Shown piece after piece: positions 52,271 to 60,630 of a stretch of DNA of 64,000 nucleotides (position 1 is its first letter; every line of letters starts with the position of its first letter). Made by a program: the position numbers and the translations under genes. The notes under the pieces are model-generated. The model saw only the letters and a list, made by a program, of their open reading frames with translations, ran no database searches and was not told where the DNA came from. The DNA is from an uncultured Oscillospiraceae bacterium (GTDB lineage: Bacteria; Bacillota; Clostridia; Oscillospirales; Acutalibacteraceae): positions 36,579-100,578 of the forward strand of contig CABUKB010000006.1 of NCBI GenBank assembly GCA_902492045.1, read 5' to 3'.

Positions 52271-53146
52271 ATGGTAATGATGAAGCAGGTGCGGGACCAT
52301 CCGGCTTGGCGGAAAAGTTTTATGACCCTGGCCTCCGACGTGTTCGGGCTGTCGTTGGAACGCTGGTATCAAAACGGCTATTGGACAGACCAGTACTGTC
52401 CCTATGTCTTTATAGAAAACGATACCGTTGTGGCCAGTGCCGCGGTCAATCACATGGAAACCGTTTGGGATGGCATCCCCAGACATCTAATCCAGATCGG
52501 TACGGTCATGACCGCCAAAGCGTACCGTCGCCGGGGACTGGCCCGCCGGCTGATCGAAGAGATCCTGTCGGACTTTGAGGACAAAAGCGACGGTATTTTT
52601 CTGTTCGCCAACAGTACCGTCCTCGATTTCTATCCCCTATTTGGGTTTGCCCCTACGACGGAATACCGGTATGAGTGGAACAATCCCCGCATGAAAACGA
52701 GCGTTTCCTTTGTGAAGCTGGATATGGACAAGCCGCAGGACCGGCAGACGCTCAAGCGGTGTTATCGGTTCTCCAACCCCTTTTCCGCTCTGCCGATAAC
52801 CGGTGCATACAGCCTGCTGATGTTTCACTGCGGCGGCGCGATGAAAAAGCACGTTCTATATTCACCCGAACTGGATACCGCCTGCATCGCCTACCGGGAC
52901 GGCGGCGTACTGGTCTGCGAAGACCTGTTCGGCCGGGCAGACGCGCCGCTGGATCTCATCTTATCCAGTCTGGCCGGTCCGGAGACGGAGACGATCCGGC
53001 TCGGTTTCACCCCCAAAGAACCTGGGAATGGGCGTTTTGTCGCGATCAATCCCGTGGAAACCGACGAAACTCTTTTTGTCATGGGCGGAATCGGTGCGGT
53101 TTTGGCCGCCCGTCCGGCCAGGTTTCCGGCTTTATCCCATGCCTGA
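52271..53146 (+). CDS. GNAT-family acetyltransferase with extra C-terminal domain
   Basis: This 291-aa protein has an N-terminal GNAT domain with the acetyl-CoA loop AYRRRGLARRLIEEIL around residues 80-95 and VLDFYPLFGF at its end. A second domain of about 150 residues follows (RCYRFSNPFSALPI, LLMFHCGGAMKKHVLY, and a conserved-looking GNGRFVAINPVETDETLF), a layout seen in Eis-like or two-domain GNAT proteins. The acceptor is unknown. GGGAGGAG decides ATG 52271. Confidence 0.78.
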   Translation: MVMMKQVRDHPAWRKSFMTLASDVFGLSLERWYQNGYWTDQYCPYVFIENDTVVASAAVNHMETVWDGIPRHLIQIGTVMTAKAYRRRGLARRLIEEILSDFEDKSDGIFLFANSTVLDFYPLFGFAPTTEYRYEWNNPRMKTSVSFVKLDMDKPQDRQTLKRCYRFSNPFSALPITGAYSLLMFHCGGAMKKHVLYSPELDTACIAYRDGGVLVCEDLFGRADAPLDLILSSLAGPETETIRLGFTPKEPGNGRFVAINPVETDETLFVMGGIGAVLAARPARFPALSHA

Positions 53147-53199
53147 CCCCCGGCGGGCGGAGCTGCCGCAGCCGGGTAACCGTTCTCCCCATAAGACAG

Positions 53200-53232
53200 A
53201 AAAACGGCCCGGTTTTCCACCGGGCCGTTTTT
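53200..53232. terminator. Bidirectional terminator
   Basis: AAAAACGGCCCGGT (53200-53213) pairs perfectly with ACCGGGCCGTTTTT (53219-53232). It lies between the convergent GNAT and zinc-ribbon genes. Confidence 0.9.
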
Positions 53233-53244
53233 AGGCGCGAAAAC

Positions 53245-53523
53245 TCAGCCTTCGCCTCTCATGCTGGCGAAGCACTCGCTGCAATAGACGGGGCGATCCT
53301 CGCGGGGCTTGAAGGGAACCTTCGCTTCCTTCCCGCAGTTCGCACAGATGGCCGTATGCATCTCGCGCTCCGGCTTGGCGGCGTTCTTGCGGGCATCGCG
53401 GCAGCTCTTGCAGCGCTGCGGCTCATTGACAAAGCCTTTCTCCGCATAGAATTCCTGCTCACCGGCGGTGAACACGAACTCCGCGCCGCATTCCTTGCAT
53501 ACCAAAGTCTTGTCTTCGTACAT
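53245..53523 (-). CDS. Zinc-ribbon protein with four CxxC motifs
   Basis: This 92-aa protein has CKEC, CKSC, CANC and CSEC pairs, enough for two zinc ribbons, and the first ribbon ends in the CKSCRDARKN pattern known from a widespread small zinc-ribbon family. ATG 53523 starts MYEDKTLVCKECG. Function is unknown; RNA or protein binding is plausible. It lies 127 bases downstream of the SigH-like gene on the same strand and may be read from it. Confidence 0.8.
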   Translation of the reverse strand: MYEDKTLVCKECGAEFVFTAGEQEFYAEKGFVNEPQRCKSCRDARKNAAKPEREMHTAICANCGKEAKVPFKPREDRPVYCSECFASMRGEG

Positions 53524-53650
53524 GGATGTTACCTCGCTTTAGATAAATTTGCCCTGCGACGGATTCGGACCGACACCTTTGAAAACCAACGCTCTTCTTA
53601 AGCTACCCGGGCATATCGTAACGGCAAAGCCGTTATCGGCTGACACTCCC

Positions 53651-54256
53651 TCACACAGAGGGAAAAGGAAATTTGGACAGTTTCCGGCGGATACGCTGAA
53701 GAGCATTGTCCACGGTCTTAGGCCCAATCTCCAACTTTTGCGCGATTTCCTCATACGAATACGCGCCCAAATGATAGAACAACACCCGCTTTTCAAGCGG
53801 TGTCAAAATATGTTCAAGCCACTCCTGCAAGCGCCGAGCATCCTCCCGACGCACCACCAGCATCGCGGGATCCTCCCCCTGGCCGCCGGCGGGCGCAGCT
53901 TCCGCCTCCTCTTCCGGGTCGAAATCCGGGACCGGCGGCTCCCCGCCCGCACGCCGCAGGGCGGATACCATACGGTGGCGGATGCAGACCGATGCATATG
54001 TGCGAAAAGACGCCTTTTTCTCCGGATCGTAGGTGCGGACCGCGGACAAAAGGCCCAAAAACCCCTCCTGTGCCAGATCCTCCGCGTCGAGGTTCTGGAC
54101 AAGGTAGCGTTTGGCCTGCATCCGGATCATGGGAGAACAACGTTCAATCAGCAAAGAAAACGCCGCTTCATTTCCCGCCTCCGCCAGCCGGGCCAATTCT
54201 TCATCGCACAGGGTTTCCAACTGCGGCCCTGCGGAATTTGCGCCCAACGCCACCAC
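53651..54256 (-). CDS. SigH-like RNA polymerase sigma factor
   Basis: This 201-aa protein has region 2 as AGNEAAFSLLIERCSPMIRMQAKRY, with the DLAQEGFLGLLSAV polymerase-binding part and FRTYASVCIRHRMVSALRRA (-10 recognition). A 35-residue acidic linker (PEEEAEAAPAGGQGED) follows. Region 4 is LTPLEKRVLFYHLGAYSYEEIAQKLEI with KTVDNALQRIRRKL. The KTVDNALQRIRRKL end is characteristic of sporulation sigma-H. The acidic linker is longer than in Bacillus SigH. The start is taken as GTG 54256 with GAAGG at 7 bases. A consensus promoter lies upstream. Confidence 0.85.
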   Translation of the reverse strand: MVALGANSAGPQLETLCDEELARLAEAGNEAAFSLLIERCSPMIRMQAKRYLVQNLDAEDLAQEGFLGLLSAVRTYDPEKKASFRTYASVCIRHRMVSALRRAGGEPPVPDFDPEEEAEAAPAGGQGEDPAMLVVRREDARRLQEWLEHILTPLEKRVLFYHLGAYSYEEIAQKLEIGPKTVDNALQRIRRKLSKFPFPSV

Positions 54257-54296
54257 CTCAACGCCTTCCGATCGCCTACTTGTGAATACGCCCTTC

Positions 54297-54325
54297 AGTT
54301 TACCTTATTGAGCGTCAAATGTCAA
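54297..54325 (-). promoter_or_regulatory. Promoter of the SigH-like gene
   Basis: On the minus strand, TTGACA (54325-54320) and TAAACT (54302-54297) are separated by 17 bases. Confidence 0.75.
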
Positions 54326-54447
54326 GAAATTTTCGAAAAGAATTATTCATATTGTAAAAAAAGTACAGGTGAAGACATCAAAAATTTTGTCTTTCTACTA
54401 AATGTGTGGATTTTCGACATTTTCACATCGCCAATGGTCACAAAAAA

Positions 54448-54487
54448 CGCGGCCCGGCCCTCCAGAACAGCGATGGCCGGGACCGCG
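54448..54487 (-). terminator. Terminator after the gltA-like gene
   Basis: CGCGGCCCGGCC pairs with GGCCGGGACCGCG (one bulged base). On the minus strand it runs into GCGTTTTTTG, 14 bases beyond the flavoprotein stop. Confidence 0.8.
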
Positions 54488-54500
54488 GTCTTACACACGG

Positions 54501-55898
54501 TCAGGATTTTGAGAGTTCGGCATGAATCGAGGACGCTGCCCGCTTCCCGGCCCCCATCGCCAGAATGACGGTGGCCGCGCCCGTCACCGCGTCGCCCCCG
54601 GCGTAGACCCGATCGCGGGTGGTGCGCAGGCTGTCCTCCTCCACGATCAGACAGCCCCGCCGGTCGGTCTCGAGACCGGGGGTGGTGGTCCGGATCAGCG
54701 GGTTGGGGGTATTCCCGATTGCCGCGATCACCATATCCGCCTGGAGTATATGTTCGCTTCCCGGAACAGGCAGGGGACGGCGGCGCCCTGAGGCGTCGGG
54801 TTCCCCGAGTTCCATGGAAACACAGCGAAGACCCGTCACCCATCCCTTTTCGTCTCCGTGGATTTCGACAGGGGCGGTCAAAAACGCGAACGAAACCCCC
54901 TCCTCCTTCGCGTGATGGATCTCCTCGAGCCGGGCAGGCATCTCTTCTTCCCCCCGCCGGTAGACCACTGTCACGCTTTCCGCCCCCAGGCGTCTCGCGC
55001 AACGGGCGGCATCCATGGCGACGTTGCCGCCGCCCACCACCGCCACGTGCCGGGCGTGTTTGACAGGGGTGTCGTAATCCTCCCGGTAAGCCTTCATCAG
55101 GTTCACCCGGGTGAGAAACTCGTTTGCCGACAGCACGCCCAGCAGCCCTTCCCCCGGTATTCCGAGAAAGCTCGGCAAACCCGCTCCGGTTCCGACGAAC
55201 ACCGCCTCGAATCCTTCGTCAAACAGTTCGTCGAGGGACAGGGTTTTCCCGATGACCATGTTGGTCTCAATCCCCACCCCGGCGGCTTTCAGCTCCCGGA
55301 TCTCCTCCTGTACAATCGCCTTGGGCAGCCGGAATTCCGGAATGCCGTACATCAGTACACCTCCGGCGGTGTGGAAAGCCTCGAACACCGTCACCGCATA
55401 GCCCAAGCGGTTCAAATCCCCCGCACAAGTCAGCCCCGCCGGGCCGGAACCGATCACCGCCACCTTCCGGCCGGAACGGACAGATGCCGCGGGGGGCGCT
55501 GTCTCGCCGGCACATTCCCGGTGGGTGTCTGCCGCAAACCGTTCCAGACGGCCGATCGCGACCGGCTCCCCCTTGAGTCCGCGCACGCATCGGGATTCGC
55601 ATTGGGTTTCCTGCGGGCATACCCGCCCACAAACGGCGGGCAGAGCGTTGGTTTCCCGGATGATCTGATACCCGCCCTCAAAATCCCCTTGCGCAATCCT
55701 GGCGATAAAGTCCGGAATCCGCACATTGACCGGACAGCCCTCAACACAGGGGCGGTTTTTGCAGTGCAGGCATCGGGCGGCCTCATTGACCGCCATCTCC
55801 GCCGTATAGCCAAGAGCCACTTCCTCGAAATTCGAGGCTCGCTCCCCTGCCGGCTGTTCAGGCATCGGGGTCTTTTCCATTTGTTTATTGACAGCCAT
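54501..55898 (-). CDS. NfnB/GltA-type NADPH-binding iron-sulfur flavoprotein subunit
   Basis: This 465-aa protein has an N-terminal cysteine cluster region CLHCKNRPCVEGCP with a later CPQETQCESRC, two GxGxxG dinucleotide folds (AVIGSGPAGLTCAGDL and VAVVGGGNVAMDAARCARRLG), and the closing YAGGDAVTGAATVILAMGAGKRAA segment. This is the glutamate-synthase small-subunit family. Next to the ferredoxin-reductase-like gene it forms the pair known as NfnAB (electron-bifurcating ferredoxin:NADP transhydrogenase) or SudBA. No large glutamate synthase subunit is near, which supports the Nfn role. The gap to its partner is 48 bases. Confidence 0.88.
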   Translation of the reverse strand: MAVNKQMEKTPMPEQPAGERASNFEEVALGYTAEMAVNEAARCLHCKNRPCVEGCPVNVRIPDFIARIAQGDFEGGYQIIRETNALPAVCGRVCPQETQCESRCVRGLKGEPVAIGRLERFAADTHRECAGETAPPAASVRSGRKVAVIGSGPAGLTCAGDLNRLGYAVTVFEAFHTAGGVLMYGIPEFRLPKAIVQEEIRELKAAGVGIETNMVIGKTLSLDELFDEGFEAVFVGTGAGLPSFLGIPGEGLLGVLSANEFLTRVNLMKAYREDYDTPVKHARHVAVVGGGNVAMDAARCARRLGAESVTVVYRRGEEEMPARLEEIHHAKEEGVSFAFLTAPVEIHGDEKGWVTGLRCVSMELGEPDASGRRRPLPVPGSEHILQADMVIAAIGNTPNPLIRTTTPGLETDRRGCLIVEEDSLRTTRDRVYAGGDAVTGAATVILAMGAGKRAASSIHAELSKS

Positions 55899-55946
55899 AC
55901 TCAGCCTCTGTCCTTTCCAACGGGCATTTGTGGAAACGGCGCCCGC

Positions 55947-56774
55947 CTATTCCCCGCCTAGGAATTTCAAACGGCAGGCGTGTTCTTCTTCGCGGTATTG
56001 GGTCAGGCGCTGCATCGCCTCGTCCCAGTCGATCTGATGGGCGTCGAATTCCGGGCCGTCCACACAGGCGAATTGGGTCTTCCCCCCCACGGTGAGGCGG
56101 CAGCCCCCGCACATGCCCGTCCCATCAATCATAATCGGATTCATAGATACGAGGGTTTTGATTTCATAGGGTTTCGTCACCCCGGCCACCGCCCGCATCA
56201 TGGGCAGGGGACCAATGGCAATCACCAAATCATAGGCTTCGCCCGCCTCCAAAAGCTCCTGGAGCTTGGCGGTGACAAATCCCTTCTCCCCATACGATCC
56301 GTCGTCCGTCATCACAAACAGGCGGTCGCTCACCGCCCGGAATTCCTCCTCGAGCATGACAATATCCCGGCTGCGAAATCCCGCAACCATATCCACCCGC
56401 GCCCCGGCCTCATGGGCCGCTTTGGCCTCCGGATAGGCAATGGCGCAGCCCACGCCTCCTCCGATCACCGCCACCTTGCGGTATCCCTCGAGTTCGGTGG
56501 CACGTCCGAGCGGCCCCACGACATCGAGAAGGGCGTCCCCGGCATCCAGAGTGTCCAACAACAGCGTGGTTTTGCCCACCTTTTGATACAAAAGGGTGAT
56601 CGAGCCTTTCTCCGCGTCATGGTCGGCGATGGTCAGGGGAATCCGCTCCCCCGTTTCATTGACCCGCAGGATGATGAATTGACCGGCCCTCGCCTTGCGG
56701 GCGATGTAAGGCGCCTCCACCTCCATCAGGGTGACGGACGGATTAAGCGGGCGTTTATATAAGATCGGATACAA
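55947..56774 (-). CDS. NfnA/SudB-type ferredoxin-NADP reductase subunit
   Basis: This protein of about 275 aa has an FAD-binding part (ARAGQFIILRVNETGERIPLTI), an NAD-binding fold (KVAVIGGGVGCAIAYPEAK), and the C-terminal 2Fe-2S cysteines in GTGMCGGCRLTVGG and TQFACVDGPEFDAH. These are the marks of NfnA. TTG 56774 is the likely start because GGAGGGG lies 6 bases upstream and the next codons (YPILYKRPLNP) match the family N-terminus. Upstream in-frame starts have no ribosome site. It is the first gene of the two-gene operon that balances NADH, NADPH and ferredoxin. Confidence 0.88.
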   Translation of the reverse strand: MYPILYKRPLNPSVTLMEVEAPYIARKARAGQFIILRVNETGERIPLTIADHDAEKGSITLLYQKVGKTTLLLDTLDAGDALLDVVGPLGRATELEGYRKVAVIGGGVGCAIAYPEAKAAHEAGARVDMVAGFRSRDIVMLEEEFRAVSDRLFVMTDDGSYGEKGFVTAKLQELLEAGEAYDLVIAIGPLPMMRAVAGVTKPYEIKTLVSMNPIMIDGTGMCGGCRLTVGGKTQFACVDGPEFDAHQIDWDEAMQRLTQYREEEHACRLKFLGGE

Positions 56775-56901
56775 ATGGGACCCCTCCGCTTCTGTTGAAA
56801 AAGGGCATACGGGTATTGCGAACAATATAAGCATAGCATGCGGGTTACGTGAAATCAAGAGGAAACTTCCTCTCCCACTTGGCATAACGGGGGATTGCCC
56901 G

Positions 56902-56931
56902 TTGCGATGGAGGGACGATCTGTGGTATACT
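56902..56931 (+). promoter_or_regulatory. Promoter of the zinc-ribbon membrane protein gene
   Basis: TTGCGA (56902-56907) and TATACT (56926-56931) are separated by 18 bases, about 95 bases before the start codon. Confidence 0.6.
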
Positions 56932-57027
56932 AATGGAGAAAAGCGGCGGCCCGGCGGCGGGCTGCCTGTCGGGAACAAGACCGCGCCAAGGCCGGGACTT
57001 TTCCCGGAGCTGAGAGGGGTTTTGAGT

Positions 57028-58284
57028 ATGAACTGCGACACCTGTCCGCACGAGTTTTCTCCCGAGGACCCTACCTGCCGGTATTGCCCCCTTTATCCGG
57101 GGGACAAGCCCGCGCCTTCCCCGGCCGTACCTCCCCCCGCCCATGCGGAACCGGATAGAGAGAATTCCTCTCCGCCGGAGTCCGCCCTCCCTGTGCGCGG
57201 GGATTCCCCCGCCGACACGGGCGTCATCGCCGCCCAACCACTGGGCCGTGACAAGGCTGCTTCTTATTTTGAAGCGCCAAATCCGGTCAAGCCCCATAAA
57301 AAGCAAAAAAGCGAGCCCTATCGCCTCTGGCAGAAAGTGACGGCGGTCCTGTTGTCCATCTGTCTATTGGCGGGCGGGATGATGATCTGTGCAGGTTACA
57401 CGGCCAAACATGTGCTGGAAAAGGACGCGGCCTCCCGCTTTTTGACAGAAGACGCGGTCGAAACCCTGACCGCCTCCCTGCCGGATTACACCTACTTCCT
57501 GGGGCTTCGTCTGGAAAAGGCGACGGTTCAGGAGCTGTTGAGCAGCCCACGGATACAACGGAGCCTGGACGATCTGATCGCGGAATGCGCCGCCTATCTG
57601 CGCACCGGCAAAAAACCCCGCTTCAGCACAAAGACCATCACCTCCCGCCTGATTCGGACGGTTCAACAGGTGCAGCCGCTCTATCTGACCATTGACGGCA
57701 AAACCTATATTTCCGAGACCAATTGTACCGAAATCCTGACCGAAAGGATTTCGGAAAACCTCGAATTCCTTCTGACGGTCCTGGACCGGGAGGCGCTCCC
57801 TGAAACCCGTTTGGAAGCCCTCAACACCCTGGTTAAAGGCACACGCCTGGATGCCGCAAAGATGATGGAATTCCTGACGCATACGCAGTACCGGAAGGGC
57901 CTTATCGACGGGATCCTGTGGGGAGGCGTGTTGCTTTGCCTTCTCTCCCTGCTCTGCCTGGTTTTGATGCATCGGAAGAGAAAAGGGCGTGCCCTTCTGT
58001 TCGCCGCCATCCCGCTTTTCCTCAGCGGCCTGATCTTGCTGGTCTGCCTGTCCCCGCATCTGCTATCCGCCGTCATCGGCGGCCCTTACGCCTCACTGGT
58101 GGAAGGCGGCCTGCGTGTGGTATACGGGGTACTGGTTGTCCCCGGGGCCTCCCTGCTGGCCTCCGGAGCCCTTCTTGCCTGCGTGTATGGGCTGGATAAA
58201 GGAGGCGTACTGGCGCGAGCATGGAGGCGGATTCGCCGCTTCTTTTCCGAAATGACGATCCAGAGAGATCCGTCTGTCCACTGA
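57028..58284 (+). CDS. Membrane protein with N-terminal zinc-ribbon-like cysteines
   Basis: In this 418-aa protein the N-terminus MNCDTCPHEFSPEDPTCRYC carries four cysteines spaced like a small zinc finger. A proline-rich, disordered linker (residues 25-95) follows. One helix (VLLSICLLAGGMMICAGYTA) comes next, then about 180 residues that should lie outside the membrane. Three further helices (GGVLLCLLSLLCLVLM, ALLFAAIPLFLSGLILLVCL, VLVVPGASLLASGALLACVYG) precede a basic tail. I recognise no family. It lies just upstream of the SRP RNA gene. ATG 57028 has GAGAGGGG before it. Confidence 0.7.
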   Translation: MNCDTCPHEFSPEDPTCRYCPLYPGDKPAPSPAVPPPAHAEPDRENSSPPESALPVRGDSPADTGVIAAQPLGRDKAASYFEAPNPVKPHKKQKSEPYRLWQKVTAVLLSICLLAGGMMICAGYTAKHVLEKDAASRFLTEDAVETLTASLPDYTYFLGLRLEKATVQELLSSPRIQRSLDDLIAECAAYLRTGKKPRFSTKTITSRLIRTVQQVQPLYLTIDGKTYISETNCTEILTERISENLEFLLTVLDREALPETRLEALNTLVKGTRLDAAKMMEFLTHTQYRKGLIDGILWGGVLLCLLSLLCLVLMHRKRKGRALLFAAIPLFLSGLILLVCLSPHLLSAVIGGPYASLVEGGLRVVYGVLVVPGASLLASGALLACVYGLDKGGVLARAWRRIRRFFSEMTIQRDPSVH

Positions 58285-58320
58285 AAAAACGCCCAGACGG
58301 CGGCTTTTTCCCGGGACCGG

Positions 58321-58349
58321 TTGCAATTTGAATAGAAATCTTGTATACT
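58321..58349 (+). promoter_or_regulatory. Promoter of the SRP RNA gene
   Basis: TTGCAA (58321-58326) and TATACT (58344-58349) are 17 bases apart, directly before the RNA. Confidence 0.7.
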
Positions 58350-58355
58350 GTATTC

Positions 58356-58513
58356 ACGACGCCGCGTGCCTTGGGGCATACAGGCGGGCGGGTCCTGTGC
58401 AACGGAGCGCCGTGAACCATGTCAGGCGGGGAACCGAGCAGCATTAAGCGGTCTGCACCCGTGTGCCGCAGGGAACCTGTCCGTCTGTATGCCCGAAAGC
58501 GTGAGGCGTTTTT
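58356..58513 (+). ncRNA. ffs: Signal recognition particle RNA
   Basis: The domain IV core is unmistakable: GAACCATGTCAGG, GGGGAACCGAGCAGC and ATTAAGCGG around 58424-58450. Flanking helices close it: GGTCCTGTGCAACGG pairs with the CGCAGGGAACC side, and GGGCATACAG (58374-58383) pairs with CTGTATGCCC (58485-58494). The ends are estimated from the promoter and from the T run at 58509-58513. At about 158 nt it is longer than 4.5S RNA and shorter than Bacillus scRNA. It lies directly upstream of dnaX, as in many Firmicutes. Confidence 0.9.
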
Positions 58514-58549
58514 GCGTCCCCATCCGTCTTTCTGAAAGGAGGGGTCTCT

Positions 58550-60235
58550 CTGTACCAGGTGCTTTACCGCAAATGGCGGTCCAAAACCTTCGACGAGGTT
58601 TACGGGCAGCCCCATGTCACCGCCGCCCTGAAAAATGAACTGAAAACCGGCCGGTTGGCCCATGCCTATCTCTTTACCGGATCGAGGGGCACGGGCAAAA
58701 CCTCCTGCGCAAAGATTCTGGCTAAGGCGGTCAATTGTCTGCATCCGGTGGACGGGGAGCCCTGCAACGACTGTGCCATCTGCCGTGGAATTGATTCGGG
58801 TGCCGTCACCGATGTCGTGGAGATCGACGCCGCCTCCAACAACGGCGTGGACAACATCCGGGATTTGCGGGAAGAAGTGCGCTACACCCCCTCCTCCGCG
58901 AAATACCGCGTCTATATCGTGGACGAGGTCCATATGCTCTCAGCCGGGGCTTTTAACGCCCTGCTCAAAACCCTGGAAGAGCCTCCCTCCCACGTGATCT
59001 TCATCCTCGCCACCACCGAGGTGCATAAACTGCCCGCCACCATTCTCTCCCGATGCCAACGGTTTGATTTTATCCGCATCGCTCCGGCTGACATCGCGGC
59101 CCGCCTCCGCTTTGTCGCGGATCAGGAAGGCTTCGCCATCACCGAAGAGGCGCTTCTCCTGCTGGCCCGGCTGGCGGACGGCGGGATGCGGGATGCGCTG
59201 TCCCTGCTTGACCAATGCGCCGCCCGGACAAGGGAGATCACGGTCCCGGTGGTGGAAGAGGCCGCCGGAATGACCGGGCGGGATGCCCTGTATGAGCTGT
59301 CGGCGGCGATCCGCAGCAACGACAGTGGCACGGCGCTCACCCTTCTCGGCAAGCTGTACGGCTCCTCCCGGGATATGGAGCGGTTGTGCGCGGAACTGAT
59401 CGCCTTTTACCGGGATTTGATGATTCTGAAAAGCGTGGAGGACGCCGCCGGCCTCATCGTGTTGTCGGACGCCGAGATGAACCGGATGCGGGACGAAGCC
59501 GCACGGTATGAACTGCCGGATGTCCTGCATGCGATGGATACGCTTCAAATGACATTGGAACGGCTTAAAAACGGCGTTTCTCGCCGCACCGAAATGGAAT
59601 CGGCGCTGCTCCGCCTGTGTTCTCCCGAATTGGATGTCCGCGTGACGAGCCTGCTCAGGCGGATTGCCGCGCTGGAAAACCGTGTGAGAGCAGGTCTGGC
59701 GTCTATTCCGGATGAAAGCCCCGCTGTCCCCGCCTGGACGGCCCCGGCTGAAGAGCCGTTACCCGCCCCCGTTCCGGAGGTTGCGTCCGGGGCGGTTCCG
59801 GAGCCGCCCTCCTCAGCGCCGGTGAAATCCGCCCCGGCAGAAGAGCCTCTCCCCCTCCCGGTACAGGAAGGGGCGGAGACGGCCGTCTCCCCTCCCGCCG
59901 AGCAGCCCTTTGCACAATGGGCCGACGTGCTGGAGCAACTTTCGTCCGCCTGCCCGCCCCTGTATGGGGTGCTGGCGGGATCGTCGGCTCTGCTGCGGGC
60001 GGACACTGTTATCATCTTGACTGACAACGATATGCTGCGTCCCCTTGTCGCCTCGGACGGCAATAAGGCCATCCTCGCCGGGGCAATCCGTGCGGTAACA
60101 GGGCGCAAATACCGCGTCGGGATCCGCAGACCGGAAGAACCCAAGGCGGCTCTATCCGAAGCTGACCCACTGACGGACTTTTTGCGTTCCAGCCGGTCTC
60201 TGGGCGTGGATATTCAGATCAAAGACGAAATCTAA
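58550..60235 (+). CDS. dnaX: DNA polymerase III subunit gamma/tau
   Basis: This clamp-loader ATPase of about 561 aa has the N-terminus YQVLYRKWRSKTFDEVYGQ, Walker A GSRGTGKTSCAK, a four-cysteine zinc module (CLHPVDGEPCNDCAIC), Walker B VYIVDEVHML, SRC-type arginine finger LSRCQRFDF and sensor 2 GGMRDALSLLDQ. The C-terminal third has a proline/alanine-rich linker, then a tau-like domain ending LGVDIQIKDEI. The start is unusual: AAAGGAGG at 58535-58542 lies 7 bases before CTG 58550, and the codons that follow match the usual MYQxLYRKWR start. The first conventional start is GTG 58559. ebfC follows 17 bases later. Confidence 0.93.
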   Translation: MYQVLYRKWRSKTFDEVYGQPHVTAALKNELKTGRLAHAYLFTGSRGTGKTSCAKILAKAVNCLHPVDGEPCNDCAICRGIDSGAVTDVVEIDAASNNGVDNIRDLREEVRYTPSSAKYRVYIVDEVHMLSAGAFNALLKTLEEPPSHVIFILATTEVHKLPATILSRCQRFDFIRIAPADIAARLRFVADQEGFAITEEALLLLARLADGGMRDALSLLDQCAARTREITVPVVEEAAGMTGRDALYELSAAIRSNDSGTALTLLGKLYGSSRDMERLCAELIAFYRDLMILKSVEDAAGLIVLSDAEMNRMRDEAARYELPDVLHAMDTLQMTLERLKNGVSRRTEMESALLRLCSPELDVRVTSLLRRIAALENRVRAGLASIPDESPAVPAWTAPAEEPLPAPVPEVASGAVPEPPSSAPVKSAPAEEPLPLPVQEGAETAVSPPAEQPFAQWADVLEQLSSACPPLYGVLAGSSALLRADTVIILTDNDMLRPLVASDGNKAILAGAIRAVTGRKYRVGIRRPEEPKAALSEADPLTDFLRSSRSLGVDIQIKDEI

Positions 60236-60252
60236 AAAAGGCAGGGAACATC

Positions 60253-60600
60253 ATGAAAGCAAGACTACCCGAAGGTGTGGGCCGAGGCCCCGGAAACATG
60301 CAGAGCATGCTTCGCCAGGCACAGAAAATGCAGGAGGACATGGCACGGCTTCAGGAAGAACTGAACGCCCGGGAGTACACCGCCCGTTCGGGAGGGGGCG
60401 CCGTCACCGCCGTGGTGGATGGCAAACATCGGGTGAAAAGCCTGGAAATTCAACCGGAGGTGGTGGATCCCGAGGATACCGAGATGCTCGCCGACCTGGT
60501 GATGGCTGCGGTCAACGAGGCGATCCGCCAGGCTGTGGAAACTTCGGAATCCGAGATGTCCAAAGTGACCGGCAGCATGAATCTGCCGGGAATGTTATAA
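60253..60600 (+). CDS. ebfC: YbaB/EbfC nucleoid-associated protein
   Basis: This 115-aa protein has the family core MLRQAQKMQEDMARLQEELNAREYTARSGGGAVTAVVDGKHRVKSLEI in outline, followed by DPEDTEMLADLVMAAVNEAIRQA. It is a dimeric tweezer-like DNA-binding protein. A short N-terminal extension (MKARLPEGVGRGPGN) precedes the core. It lies between dnaX and recR, the standard order, and is probably co-transcribed with both. Confidence 0.92.
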   Translation: MKARLPEGVGRGPGNMQSMLRQAQKMQEDMARLQEELNAREYTARSGGGAVTAVVDGKHRVKSLEIQPEVVDPEDTEMLADLVMAAVNEAIRQAVETSESEMSKVTGSMNLPGML

Positions 60601-60630
60601 ACTATCCGTATATAAAGGTGGATATATTCC

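Noticed and set aside
54501..56774. Glutamate synthase small subunit with its own large subunit
   Set aside because: No large subunit gene is present, and the partner is a ferredoxin-NADP reductase-like protein, which fits NfnAB better.
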